Source: Lophius americanus (taxonomy: Eukaryota; Chordata; Actinopteri; Lophiiformes; Lophiidae). Taken from it: 64,000 nt of DNA. The stretch is taken from contig JBBDHG010000153.1 in NCBI GenBank assembly GCA_037951165.1, forward strand, positions 2,420,001 through 2,484,000, written 5' to 3'. This document shows, piece by piece, positions 39,527 through 53,079 of this stretch; the stretch's first letter is position 1, and each line of letters begins with the position of its first letter. A program made the translations under genes and the position numbers. Under the pieces are notes generated by a model. That model was not told the origin of the DNA and made no database searches. It saw nothing but the letters and a program-made list of their open reading frames with translations.

Positions 39527-39657
39527 CCATCCATCCATTTTCTGACGCTTCTTAGGGGATCGCAGCGACAGTAGGCAAAAAAAGGATTTCCAGACATCTC
39601 TCTCCCCAGAAACACTCTCCAGCTCATCCTGAGGGAACCCGAGTTGTTCCCAGGTCA
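39527..39657 (-). mobile_element. 5'-truncated LINE 3' end, GATG-tailed family
   Basis: The plus strand begins with the (CATC)n tail ATCCATCCATCCATTTTCTG, then GGGGATCGCAGCGACAG, TTTCCAGACATCTCTCTCCC, CTCTCCAGCTCATCCTGAGG and GTTGTTCCCAGGTCAGATGA. This is the reverse complement of the 23.5 kb copy's order. It is truncated near 39657. Confidence 0.75.
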
Positions 39658-39688
39658 GATGAGACTTAGGCTACTTAGACGACAGGTA

Positions 39689-39799
39689 AAATCTGACACA
39701 GGTCAGATTTCTTTTGCTCATACGCGACTTTTTCATGGCAGCGTGAATGGCAAAAAACCCATGAAGTCATCTTCCTTCATGATGTCGACGGAAGATGAC
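39689..39799. repeat. Two adjacent perfect foldbacks
   Basis: Hairpin 1 has AAATCTGAC (39689-39697), a 4-base loop and GTCAGATTT (39702-39710). Hairpin 2 has GTCATCTTCC (39766-39775), a 14-base loop and GGAAGATGAC (39790-39799). Both lie just right of the LINE end. The intervening words resemble a fish repeat I recall vaguely (GCGACTTTTTCATGGCAGCG). Confidence 0.75.
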
Positions 39800-40084
39800 A
39801 TCAAAGCGGGCACAAAGCTGCGATCTGTTCATGCTGGAGTCCGATGGACGCAGCGATTTAAGGCAATCCATCTGGGTTAGGGTTAGGACCCTGAGCAAGA
39901 CAGTAAAAAATAATTTGTTCATCGGTAAAACACGATTTATTTAGTGCAAAATTTAAGATGAAAGTACTTATTTGTGACGCAAGAGGAAATCATTTTTTTG
40001 TAAATCACCAACAATTCTGTTTTTACAGTGTGTAATATTTGTATTAAAATACAATAGGAATAAAAACAGTGTCTGATTTGTCAA

Positions 40085-40410
40085 CCAACAATAACATATA
40101 TTTATTCACTTTTTTATATTTTAGTTTTTTTGATGGAAAAACTATGAAAAAAAAGTTTTATGAAAAAAATTTGAAGAATTTCCAAATCTGGAATTTAAAT
40201 TTTTTTTTTTTTTACTTTTGGGGTCTAATCATGCACAGCAAAAACAATATCGTTGATGGACTTCAACAAATTACCTCAACTAGTAACCTAAATTAAATAA
40301 GTGTATTTGAGTCTAACTTATTAATTTAAGTTGTGCATACTTCATCTAATTGAGTCTTACTAGTTTCAGAATTTTTTTGAGTTCATCCAATAATTCTCTT
40401 TGTACAGTTT
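40085..40410 (+). mobile_element. Copy 3 of the three-copy dispersed repeat (reference orientation)
   Basis: An AT-rich head (TTCACTTTTTTATATTTTAG) is followed by TTTGAAGAATTTCCAAATCT, TTTTGGGGTCTAATCATGCA and a partly palindromic half (GTTGATGGACTTCAACAAAT to GAGTTCATCCAATAATTCTC). It ends near TTTGTACAGTTT. The reverse complement matches 16.41-16.73 kb over the whole length. A TTTTTACAGTGTG terminus lies further left at 40021. Confidence 0.6.
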
Positions 40411-43400
40411 AGACAACAAGCAGATTGTTTTAAAGTCGGGCCACAATCGCGTGGTCTGAACCAGGCATAAATGGCCTACTCAAACGTTGATATTCTGGAA
40501 CCCATTTACACATGTTGTTGTTTGCGGAAGCACAAAACGCCATTTTTATTTGAATGTAAGGTCAAACAGCAACAAAAGGTTAGGGTTTTATGCAGAATCC
40601 TTAGTGTTGGTGGGCCTTCACATAGTAACCTGTCAAAGATGACCCCACTCGCCACCGCCCACTCTGTTTCTCTCTGACTCTTATGTTAGAGTAACGCTGT
40701 GAATAAATTTGTTTTGAGCATGCCTGCTCTGCTCTTTATTGATTCAGCCACTTTGATTGAGCAGGGATCTAATCAATTCTTCAGTGGTAGTGAGACGCTG
40801 GAGAAAAATTATTCTTAGGCAAACCCTTCAAACGACTTGCCATTCATTTTCCTCTTTACCAGCACTTGTTTTCTTGGAACGAGAAGCGTTTTGGGCGTTC
40901 TCTGTCTATTATAGGGGTTGTGCTCCTGGGATTTTCACGGGTTGCTAAGCTTAAGGGGGAAAAGAGAATGTGTGTGTTTGTTTTCTGTGCACAAATGTGT
41001 TTATGCGTATGTGAAGCCGCAGTGATTGGGCAACTATGCTTGCTCATCCTTACAGAGTGACTTATTAGTGCTAATTGGGAAGGACAGTTCAAACAAGTAC
41101 AGAGGAGTGGTTGTCACACAAGCGTGACATGAGTGTAGAGAGGAAGGCAGTGCCGGGTGCTCTTCCCACTTTCAGCCCTCCCTCTTCCCCAAACCCTCCC
41201 ATCCCTGTTTCTCCTCTATTCCAGACCCCCCTCCTGGTTGTCCCCGGTCCCCGGCCTGGCCCCCCATAGTGGCCACAGAGTGGGCTCTTTGTGTGGACAC
41301 GGCCATTAGCAGTCAGTGGACTTCAGAAATGTGAGCGGGACAAGGCAGTGGACAGAGGCGCAGACAGAAACATGGCTGTCTGAGACACTTAGGAAGTCAA
41401 CAGCTGACGGAAGGGCCAACACAAAGGAGGAGCTGCTGAAGGATGGGGAGCGTGATCTGCATATAATATGGACCTCCATCCCTCTCCTTGTGCACTTCAT
41501 GGGGAGCACACACACAGCGCGAACACAGCTACGTGAACCCAGGCAGATGCGGCGCTCACATAATCAGGCTATAAACACACAAGATTGCACACAGGTGTGA
41601 ATATGCTACATCAGTGCCTCCATTAGGTTGTGCAGAAGATGCACAGACACCACAATATAATGGAAAGGCATCCCCTCTGCCCTGAACCCTCTGGTTAATG
41701 ATTAATCAATTGGTGGTGCATAGACACCAAGACCTCTTCCTGGAAAATGCTCCATACTCCTACTTAGCACAGTTTTTTGCTAAAAGATGCTAATTCCAGT
41801 GATTATTTAGTACCATAATGGCTGCAATTATATTCCGCACAAATTCATATAAGGTATAAGCACCAATTAGTAACTGGTCATTATCTTAAGCATTTGGAGC
41901 AGGGAGAGTGAAGTAATAGGCAACCATTCAGTAACCCTTGCTCAGAAAAATGACTGCACAGTGTCTCAGTAATTAGAGGTGCTTGTTTGCCTTTAGTCTT
42001 GAAAGTGGGTTGTATATTCACCAACCTGTATTACTGCTTAATGCTTTCAGTCACATTTTGCTATTATACAGACAGCCTTGCTATTAATGGGTAGCGTGAG
42101 GACAATTCTGCATTTTAATTATTCTCTATTTGGTTATGACAGGAGGGGGCTTTCAGGGAATCCATTCACTTTCCTGTACCTGTGTAGTTACTGCGTAATA
42201 CCTTGTTGCAGCTATTTCATAAATGGACAGAAAAAAGATGAAACTAAATATTGATATGAAGATGGCAACAAAGTGTGGAAAAAATTTCCATAAAACATGC
42301 GTTTACGCCCGGCTGAAAGAGGGTGGTTTCACGACTATAATAATGGAGAATTCTGGAATATATAAAAAGCGCTGTGTTCAGTTGGTGTGTAATGCTGCTG
42401 TGTGTGTGCGTGCTTCCTCAAAGCCGCACCAGCGAGGATCACAAGAGCTGTATCAAAGCACTCGGCCACCATGTGAAATGTCTTCTCGCAGCAGGAGGAT
42501 GTGGGATTGTTGTCGGCATCCCGACTCTCTTTGAATGTCAGCCTCACTAACAGAGCAGTTGGCCTACATGGCACTGCTGACAACACAGCGACACTTTCAA
42601 CTTTTATTCTTTAATTCCCCCCCCCTTTTTCGCCCAGGCACAGCGCCTCTCAATGGCAGAGAAGATGACAGTCAAGCAAACTATTCTGAAACATCCCTCT
42701 GGAAGACACATTGTACGTGTAGGTAGACATGTGTTGAGGCTATCAGTGGGCCAACGTGCATTATTTAAAGCGACGTATATTGTTGGGCTTTTTTTGTTCA
42801 CCGTGACACATACATGACTTGTAGATCATGCGGCCCAATACGCTGCTGAGTATCCTCACAGCTGAACACAACAGCTTTGCACATAAATTAAGCGCACCCC
42901 AACACACTGGTCCTGCCTAATAGATGTTTAACTAAACCCCCTCATTTCAAACAGTTTGACCCCAGCTCGCTAAAACACAATGGGAGAACTCCCCGAGGAT
43001 TAGGCCCTGACCTTGCAGGGAATGGAGGGAATGGCCCACACTAGCTATAAAGGAGCCTGCCATTGTGCTGTCCAGGCATGGGGGAGGACAGTGTGAGGGA
43101 GATACATGCCAGTGGGTGGAGATAGCCTTGTTGTAACGACATCTTGATGGAGCATCTTTCCCACCCACCGGAGCAGCACCAGCTCTGTATGTATTTTAAT
43201 GAGGCTTTGTGTCTGCCCACATATAGCCCCTCCACTGACAGGGAACGTGTTAGCAGCATGCTCATCCTTTGTCACTCCACCCAATCACATAATCGACTGG
43301 TCGGCGAGATTTATTCTCTCAACTTTATGTGAGTGTGTGTGTGTCCATATGTGCAGGGATGTAAATGGTAAGAATGACCTTTTATAAAGAAGGCAATGCA

Positions 43401-46030
43401 TAGTTGCTATGGGTTATAAAGCTTGTGGGGTGAGCGTTAAAGCCCACAGAGCCTATGGGAGGGCATTTACAGACCCCTGTATGCGTGTCTATGGGTGCGC
43501 ACGGGAATGCCAGAGCTAAAAAAGAAAACTTTACCAAATCCATAATTTACAAAGTTTCATTATGATTAGTGAAAAATATTTCAAAAGGTTGTCCTGAAGA
43601 TAAATATCGCTTATAAATGGTGCTAGGAATTATCTTTTTTTTTTTTTTTTTACATGTGAAACACTGCCTTTTTAATTTGAAAGTGCTGCTATTGAGAACG
43701 CTCTGAAAGGGTTCTTTATTTGGGGAGTTGGGGGTAATTTTATTTTTCTTTAGCAGGAGTATGGCAGTGCTGAAGGATATATTTGTGTGCCAGGATGCAA
43801 TTCAGATTTTATATTCTTAGTGACTGACCTTGATCGGGGAACTGCAGGGTCAGAGCCTCTCCAGTCTCTATTGTAGGCTCGAATGGAATGTTAATGAATT
43901 GGTGCACTGAATATTAAAATGCAGACCCACTTTCAGCACCCAGTCAGACTGCTGTGGCATGTTGAGTGTTTTGGCGAATGGACCCGTACACGAGTCTGCC
44001 TCACAGACTCTGCATGACTAGAGAAAGGGTGGGTGGGGATACCACAGCCATTCCAACCATTTGTAACCAGGAGAGGCTTTTTCTTCTTCCCTAAAGAATA
44101 CAACAGCGCCCTGCCCTGCGACCAGAAGAGGGAGTGACTGAATGAAGAAGCGGAGGCGCTTTTTACACAATGATTGCACATCAGCGCCACGATGAAGACC
44201 CTACCCTACGACACCCTTATTTGTTTACATTGAACAAAACAATGCCGGATCAGCGGTTCTCTTGTTTTTCATTTCAAATAGCCAGCTGGGGTCATGTAAG
44301 TGAAAGAGGCACGATATATATATGTAGGATCTTTTGTACTCCATCTATGTCCATAAACAGATATATCTTTTTCAACTGTTGTATCCGTCAGCACTCACAG
44401 ACTTCTTTCAAACCTTTACATCGGCACCCATACCCCCACAAGATGGCAGTGAAGTGAACAGAAATGATCATGGTTCTGGTGGTTGTAGCAATATACATAA
44501 ACATGGCAGCGATGGAGGCGATGATGAACTCAGCAGTGGTCTGTGAGGGCGTTAAATACATCACAACATGTGGATGGAATGTTTACGGGCTACATCTTTG
44601 ACCTGAGTGTTCATTTGTGTGCTGTCTAACATATACGCCGTGCAGTGTTTTTTAAATACCAGATTAACATAGCAAGAAAAACCCAATCATTTAGCGTTCA
44701 TGTTAAAAGACAGCTGATCTTTTGCTGCTACATCCATTTGGAGATTTTGGGTTGATTTTCTTGAAGGAAGATCTTGTCTTCTGATCATTTGAGGTAAAGG
44801 AATTACCTGGAGGAGTCTGAGTTGTACTTATTTAAATATATGGGTGTATTTACAGAGAGATGTGGTACAACAGAGATGATCCCGGCACGCTCAGGTGCAA
44901 GTCTCATCACGTAATCATGCCATTTGGATCAAGCAAGACCATTATATGCTTACAGTGGCAGGGCAAATCTACCAAGTCATGCTATCTTGCGTATTTCAGA
45001 CAGAAAACTGCGTACATCATTCCCCATAACATAAGGAAAGAGTTAAGAAACAAGTGGGGCAACGATAATATTTTCCTTTCCCTACCAGCAATGCTTTTGA
45101 CATCGTGTGTCACTTTGTCGTCACTGCCAGCTTGATTGACTGGAAAGACGTCACGTGAGAAGATAGGTAAAGACTATAGTTAGATAACTTAGTAATAAAA
45201 ATGTAATAACATAGTCAACAAATTTTCATTATGAAATATTTTGTATTACTGCTCGTATATTGTAGGGAGGCTATAATTATCATGTCCGGAAATGCTGCTG
45301 CTCACTGAAGATCTTTAAATACAGAGATTAGGCAACAGTGTCGCAAGAAAATCTAAGACGTCTTTTCTTTGTTTATAATGAACAAAACAACGTTTCAATA
45401 GCACAGTGTCAGTGTGTCCTTTTAAATAACAAACTGTGGTTCCGAGCCCCAACGATACAGGAGGTGTTGCACAGCTGTGCCAGGTACTTATCTTCACTGG
45501 TACATGATCAATGATCTAACGCTCTGCTCGGATGGAAAAAATCTCCCAAATTGAGAAAATTTTCGGTCGATTTTCCCCTACTTTGAGTTAGCTGCTAACA
45601 GCTACTAGCTCCTTTAAAGCCATCCGGTTGTGAGCTGCACACATGATACATTGGCAAAACTTCACATCCCTGTACTGCTTTTTCAGCCTGTTTGTATGAA
45701 GGTCCATTCACATCTGTTAAGACCTCCAATGACATCTCAGTAGAACAAGTCAGACACTCCATAACACCTCTATTGGATTTATGCAGCGCAAGGTGGCAGA
45801 ATAAAGGCACACCTGCACTGTATTGAACAGGCTGGGTAAATGAGGTGGGAGTAGGGAGTGAATGGGTGATTTGTAGGTCGAAGTACAACTGATTTAACTG
45901 GACGTTTGCTGTTCGGTGGAGGGGATCTACAAACTCAGTCTTACAAAAGACTGAGGTGAGGGACTAATGGTTGGTAATCAGTTGGGTGCTTTTTTTCTGT
46001 TATGGTTCAATAGTTCATTTAAAATGTATG
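40411..46030. other. Intergenic stretch, no gene recognised
   Basis: Mostly unique sequence. A poly-T run lies at 43630-43651. Minus-strand frames at 45315-45497 and 45595-45888 are free of low complexity but match nothing I know. A perfect GTTAGC-T-GCTAAC palindrome lies at 45587-45599. Confidence 0.35.
45934..45955. repeat. Perfect 9-bp hairpin with 4-base loop
   Basis: CTCAGTCTT (45934-45942), loop ACAA, AAGACTGAG (45947-45955). No T tract follows and no precursor-length stem extends it, so a microRNA is not supported. Confidence 0.85.
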
Positions 46031-46039
46031 CAGTTCAGG

Positions 46040-46450
46040 CTCAGGATACGTTATTTGTACACTGCAGTTGAAGAGTACAAGGCATCCATTGACTGTTTCA
46101 GACAACACAAACACCTAACTAGTAAAATATAATACGGGGATAAACTATAAAATAATAAAAAATCTAGAAACAGTAAAAGTGCACTGGTGCTGTCCTGTAC
46201 CTTGTTAACCACTGTGTGTCTTACAGCTTGGGACTAATAACCTCTGTCCAGAGGGGAGAACCGCAAACTCACTGTGCAAAGGATACTGGTGGTCATTTAA
46301 GATAGTATTGGCTAGCCGCTGTAAATGTCTAGTATAATGGGAAACCGGGTTCACCCGGGGCTCACCGATCAGCTTACCAGACCATTTCTACACTTGATTG
46401 AGAGAATTCTTGTTCTGAACGGAGAGACTTACGAACCATGACACCAACTA
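46040..46450 (-). mobile_element. LINE 3' region relic (L2/Rex1-like)
   Basis: Plus-strand words ACTAATAACCTCTGTCCAGA, GGGGAGAACCGCAAACTCAC, GTGCAAAGGATACTGGTGGT, GGCTAGCCGCTGTAAATGTC and AGAGACTTACGAACCATGAC occur in the order of the complement of a fish LINE reverse transcriptase C-terminus and 3' UTR. The layout parallels the plus-strand view of the LINE at 3.8-4.3 kb, including GTAAATGTCT at the equivalent place. It is heavily mutated with no usable frame. Confidence 0.6.
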
Positions 46451-46454
46451 AGCA

Positions 46455-49400
46455 GTGGCCCAGTCCTTCCCTCTTGTCCTCCCCTGCCTTTTGATAGGTC
46501 TGGCATGCTCGAGACGGGTATGGGTACTGATTGTTTCAAACAGAACCTTCCATGCTGGGAGGATTGTTTATTGCGGGGGAGGTAGGACAAAGTCAACAAG
46601 GAGAGCTGGAAACATCCGTATACAGTTCGGAAACAAATATCTATGCATCATATATTACAAATAGCGACGAGCTTCTCATCTCTAGTGTCATCTCAATCAA
46701 TTGCTTTTGTGGTCAAGTATTAGCCTCACCGAGCCAAACAGGTTCCATACAATCAGCAGCACATAGAGAAGTAGGAATATTAATTATAATATAAGGGGAG
46801 AACATGCAGCAGTGAAGATGGAGGGCTGCATTACTCTAGTCATGACGAAGGGTTGCCATTATCCCAACACACACTTGAAACATTTATGTACACTGTATAT
46901 ACATATATATATATTCACATTTAAATTGGGATGAAAAAATAGGATATGGTTGAATGACAGCACAGGCAATAAAATTGGATGTTTCTTAATGCATTATTTA
47001 TGCCCGAAATTCATCAGTCGGTTTCATGACTCGCAAAAAGAAATCAGGTCAACGTGAGCAAACAAGAGAAAGAAAAACAGGCAGAATTGTTAAGTATATT
47101 ATGAATATGGGGTAAATCCAATTTTGAAGTTCACATCAGAGAGCAGAACTGACTGAGCACAAGCCCTGAGTTAAGTAAATGCAATAACCAGTCAGTGGCA
47201 GCAGCTAGGACTATCTATCTACCTATCAAAGGAGGCAGCATATTTAATGACACCTAACTCACAAGTTGAGCTGAGTTTCACCTTGCATTCCGTATCTAAA
47301 CAGAAAAAGAAGGGGTTATCCTTTTTGAGTTTGACTGAATAGAGCAGATCCCAGAATTAATTTAGCCCATGCCTATTTCTCTTTCACGGCCCTGCAGCGA
47401 GTCCCTCTATACAAGGATGAGTGAGTTGTGGCCTTGTGTTAGCCTCCATCCGCCTGAAAGAGGGAAGGGAGAAAAGGCAGCAAATAAACAAAAACACGTC
47501 TTGGAGTTTCTTTTCCTTGCCTCTCTATCCTACTCATTTTGAAGCAGTTGTGCAAAGAATGTCAAAAATTCAGAGTGTCCTCTTTTTATATACATTCCTG
47601 TCAAGTATTTCTTTTTTCCCTCAGGTTCAGATGGAAACCAATGTCTGATGACACATCTGAGGTACTCTAAAACGACCTGGAGAGAATGGTGGAGCGAGAC
47701 GGAGGGAAAGAAAGTGGAGGGCGATGAGTGTGCATGTGAGTTTCCCTCTGCGCCTCCCTCCCTCCCTGTATCTGCGGGTTCTGTGTACTACATGTATGTG
47801 TTTGCTAACACACTGTGCAGATGACCAGGCTGTGGCCGGTCTCACATGCCTCAAAAAGAAGGGATTTTCCCTCTTTGTTTCAAATTTCACAGGCCGTCCA
47901 AATGTGCACAGACACGCTTACAAAATAAATAAATAAATGGATGCATCAGTGGCCAACATCTGCAGATTATGATTAGCATTTGGAAATTGCGCCCGTGAAT
48001 GAGATTTGGATGTCAGTCTTTCCTTTATGCTGGCGACTCCTATTCTGGGGAGCTAGAGGGTACCGCTTTGTCCTTAAATTGGCTACAATTTGGAGGGAGA
48101 AAGAAATCCTCTTCCCCCTCTTCCTCTCTGCCTGTTATGATGTGCCGTCTGAACAAGAAAGAGACACTATTAATTGTGTTGAATATGAATAGCTGCATTT
48201 GGTTAACCAGTTTCAAAGGAAATTGGTCCAAAGGAACTTCTTTTCCTCTTCTTCCCCCTACTGTCCGTCTCTGCTTTTTCTTCTCTCTTTATCAAGATTT
48301 TTTCTCTCTTCCCTCTCTAATTTTATACGGAGCGAGCCGGCAACTTTAGTGCGGCTGCATTATCTTATGTATTCAGCTTTCAGCTCCTCTCCCTCTCCCG
48401 ATGAGGCGAGGCTTAATTGGGCTCCGGCTTTAAAGTCTGTAGAGCTCTCCACTTGCTCATAGAAACGCATTCAGGGGCTGCTCATTCACTTCGAGTATGT
48501 GTTAGATGTACAAATATTATTTACTTTTATACTCCAAATCAAAAGGCACACACTTCCTGCCTCTCTACACATAGTCCATTCATGAGAATTCACAGTTCAA
48601 TTCACTTCACTGTATTTTTTTTTCCCTCTCTCCTTCGTCAACTGCATCACAAGAATATGCTGCTGCTGCTTCACAATAAAAGTATTACTTAATAGGGCTG
48701 TTTTATAACGTATAATGTTGTGGCATTGTTGATAAGAATATATTAAAAAAACATTTAAGAACAGTAATTATTAGACTTGCTGTGGCAGAGAAACAACTAC
48801 TTTTAATGAGAGAATAATCAAATGTTACCTCTACTCATCTGACAACAGTTTAGTGAATTAACAAAATGTGAAGATTACTATTTTAATGAATTATTGCAAG
48901 CCATAGCTACAATTTGTGCAAATATTTTCATGAAAAAGACTCAAAAATAATATATAAACAAAGTGAATCGTATCGCAAAAAATCCTTAAAACTAGACATA
49001 TTCATATAATTTGCCTCCATGTGTAAAAATGCCACATGCACATAATGGCACACAAAAAACCCTCAAAATAGACGCAGAGGGCAGAAGTGGAAAATTAAGT
49101 TTTCACCTCTTGGAGATGAGGAAAAGGAAAGCTTGGACGCACACAGAAATCCCTCCGCGACTAACAACTAAACAAACTGAGCAATTAACTGCACCATTAG
49201 AGCCCGGAGAAGGAAAGAGGAGCTGAAAGAGGAGACACGGAAAACACAGTGGCTCCTCTCCTCTGCGAGCCACTGCACTAATGTGGAGTGTCCCAGCACT
49301 GCTCACTGGCGATGTCCGCAACATTTTTAGGCTGGAGTCGATGAGCTACAGCTGAAGATTTTGGAGCATCCCCCAAGACCTGAGTGCACAGACAAACTCC

Positions 49401-52158
49401 TCCTCATTAGTTTTTGTCACTTGCTCGGGTGCCAGGCCCAGAAATAAATGAGAACACTATCAGCTGCTGCCTTGATAAGCTGCCTTATCTCATTAGGTTC
49501 CACATCAAAGTTAATCAGAGATGGGAATAGTAATTGGCCGACTAGACAATGCCACAGATCATGAGGCTTTTGTAGTGTATGTCATCTCCAAAACATCAGC
49601 AGGCTGGGACTAGAAGATAGGGTGCATCTGTTGGAGAGAGCAAGAAAGAGGAGTGCGCACGAGGGGGGAGGAGAGGGTGGGAGTGAGGGCTGGGAGTGAG
49701 TGTGCATGATGAAGAGCAGGGGGCGAAAGAGAGAGAGAGGGGATGAGAGGGGAAAGGAGTAATGGCAGAGGCATAACAAGCAAGCTGCTCAGAATTAATG
49801 AGCTTACTCAATAAGAAAAGAATAACCAATCACTGTGTGTTGGGCAAATATAATTTGGGAATAATTGCTTGATTGCTTTTCTATAGTAGGCTGATTTGAC
49901 CACACACAAGAACTGAGAATTAAGATGTCAAGACAAGAATTAATTTGGCAAGCGAGGGCACACAAATGTTCCTCTCCCTCCCCACTCAGGCGGCGCGGGA
50001 GGCAGCAGAGCCGTGAGTTAGGGCTCACTAATGATGAAAACACAGTGGTAGATTGCGTATTCATTTCCCTGTGTCTATTTTACATAAATAGAGCCATGGC
50101 TAATGTCACAGATGTTGGGATATCACACAAAAAAAAAAACCTGTGCGTATGCTAACACATTAAATTGGCTTTTTTGCATATTCCACACTATAGTTGATAG
50201 CTAGTTGCAGCTGATTGTTCAGTTTGCGTCCTCATTGATTCCGTGTGTGTTGTGTTTTGGAGGGGTAACTGTCTGCTGATAGTAATTGGTGCGTTTTGAA
50301 GCGTCACACCCCCAAACAGGGCCTATTTCTGAAGACTTCTCTTCGCTCTCGATTGCCAATTCGTGAATGCCTAGAGTGTGTCTTTCATTACTCGCTACCT
50401 GCTTTGAGAAATCAGTCTCGACCTCACTCACACACACTTGTGTGAGAGGCAATGAGGAAATGTTTTTGTCCTCTAACAAAGTGCCAGTGGTCAGAGTAAC
50501 GCATTATAGAATAAGACAAGAATACAGTGAGGAGAAGAGCAAAACAACACCCACCCGAGGATCCTAATGGCCAGCTGCACCCTGCTAATGACACACACAC
50601 TCGCATGTTTGTGCAAACACACTGACACACAACCCTGATGTTCCATTTCCATTACAGGCCACTGTATGTCTCCCGATGTACACATGGCAGGAGCTTATTA
50701 ATAGTAATCATGAGGCACGATGCAGGATAGAATCCAACATTAGCGCCACATTTGGAATGGATTCAGCCTACCCCCCTTCAATTCAGATTTGAATAAGAAA
50801 TATATCCCGACCTGACCACATGCATATGAATCGCCACATATATTTGCTCCCACATGTGTCTTCTACTTAGTTCCAATTAGGCTGAAAACACTGCTGCTGT
50901 GTCGGAGGCTGCTCACACCGTCTCAGTTATCACTTCTCTGCAGGTTCCACGGCTAAGGCTATTCATTTTCAAATGTGTGCGTGTGTGTGTGTCAGGGTGT
51001 GCATGTCCATGTGTGCATTGACATTATTTGAGCAGTGAGGTAAGTAAAGGGAATAAATAAGCAGGCAGAGGTCCTGTCATGATGATGTTATTGCCGCCCT
51101 GGGTTTGCCTGCGGCATTATGAGGACAGGCACGCTGCCATATCCCTCACTGTCACATGCACACACACACTTGCACACACATAAACGTGCCTGTGGGCTGG
51201 GGATCTAGGGAACATGCTCTAGGTAAATTTGCTTTGATCTGCATTGCACCTAATTGAGTCACAGGCAATGTCTCTATTCCCAGATCAAGGAATTTGAAAA
51301 TGTTAGATTATTTCGCTTGGGGATTAAACCTAATTTTCGTGTGTTACGCATTAATCTATTAGGCTACATCATCAGCATTGCTAATGCCCCGGTGCAGACA
51401 GCTGTCACTACCCTGGAAACCCCCCCCCCAAAAAAAACATGATCATGCAATCCTTGAATGATCCCTGCACCGATTAGTGGCAGTGAACTTCGCTGAGCCC
51501 AAGTGATAAGGCTGCAAAATTCCCAAGTTGCCAATAGCTCCGAAAATTATCAGACTGTAGGCAAAGGAGAAATTGTGCCTTCCGGCTCAGGGGCTTCAAT
51601 CCAGGGTTTGCCCAGACTGACATTATTTAAAGCTATGGAAATGGGCTCTGGCTATCTGGAGGATTGCAGGAATAAGAACATTTGGAGCAACATTTATGAA
51701 TACGCTGACAGGAGGGGATATGGGCAAAATATATATATTTATATATATGCACACACTGTGTACATTCTCGAAAAAGCAATTTTAGGGTAATTTCGCGATT
51801 TTATGATCTAATCTAGGTAAATAAATAAACAGATACGTGTGGAGGGAAAACTCATATGGCCGTAATATTCCTAAAGGACCTCAGCAATCTTCACTAAGAA
51901 GCTACTTTTACAGGAATGGCTGTGTGCTCTATGTGTGGACCAAGTGCATTGTTTTCTAAGTTGATGCAGTAGAAATGGAAACAATCACTTCCTGTTGTTT
52001 GGCCAAGATGTACTGGTAATGCAACATTGGCGTAATAGCTCCAACGTGGCATATGGAGATTGCATTTTATTGGTTGGTCAGTAAAATTGATCCATGTTAG
52101 TAGATTCAGCTTCAGGGGATATTTTCTTACATAGCTGCAGTGATGCCTCCATAGTGTA

Positions 52159-52160
<2 letters not shown>
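46455..52160. other. Intergenic stretch, mostly unique
   Basis: No exon was recognised. The interval 49430-49570 has GATA, TCF and homeodomain-type words in close spacing, and 51240-51410 has repeated CTAATT/TAAT words. Poly-C/poly-A lies at 51420-51437. An AAAT run lies at 47923-47938. Confidence 0.35.
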
Positions 52161-52195
<35 letters not shown>

Positions 52196-52206
52196 ACACA
52201 CACACA
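52161..52206. repeat. (CA)n microsatellite
   Basis: A CA run with one GA interruption at 52191-52192. Confidence 0.97.
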
Positions 52207-53079
52207 CTGCTGGCTCATCAGCCCTCTTTAGCATGCACAAGCACTATTGAGTTGTGAATGTGGGAGTGTGTGTTGCATAGCTTAATACAAGTGTGCACAC
52301 TGATTGACAAAACATTTTTATGCGAGGTGGGAGAATGCGCGTGTGTCTACATGCATGAACGCAACACGTGTGTTGATCCGTCTTCAAGTTTGAATGTGAT
52401 GTGGATTGGATGGGTGTGTTATCGGTGCACGGTATCAAAATGTGTGCTGTGTGTAGCACGGCGACCCTGAGTGCCTATTGAAATGAAAACAAGCATCCGT
52501 CATTGGCTTGCCCCTCGTGGAGGCTGACATTCTAGTAGTCATGCACATACTCCACCCAGAATGTATTTGTACTGTTTTAATGAGAAGCAGAATATTAATC
52601 CCGTCCGACTGTTTATTGTGCGTTATTCTTTTTTCTTTTTTTTTTTAAATGATCTGTTTTCACTATGCAAATAAGGCATATGCACATGTGAGTCTCAGGG
52701 CTGTGTGATTGCGGTACTGGACACTTCAGATTGCCTAATGGACACAACTTCATTGGATGTGGTCATTATCATGGATGTTCAAGAGCGCTGTGACCTCACA
52801 TTATCACAATAGATCCCCTACTATTCTCATCCACTGCATAATTATGCATGGGTGCTGGGAACAATGCACTACAAAACTAACGTTGCCAAGGCTGAGCGGA
52901 TTTTTTTTTTTTTTAACCCACTTGGAAGACCAATGTTGTGTTTTTTGTGAATTTTAATGAAATATCAAGGTAAAAGCTGAAGTTAATAGTAACAGGTCAA
53001 GTTTATTTTTTAATACACTGAAGTAATAAATAATTTAATAAAGTAAATAACTAAAATGTAAGATTAAAAGTCAAAATAG

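Noticed and set aside
39874..39887. Telomere-like GGGTTAGGGTTAGG
   Set aside because: Barely two units. It is too short to be an interstitial telomere and is expected by chance or as part of a repeat.
45934..45955. Hairpin as a microRNA precursor or terminator
   Set aside because: The stem is 9 bp only, with no extended precursor and no known mature sequence. Bacterial-style terminators do not apply to this genome.
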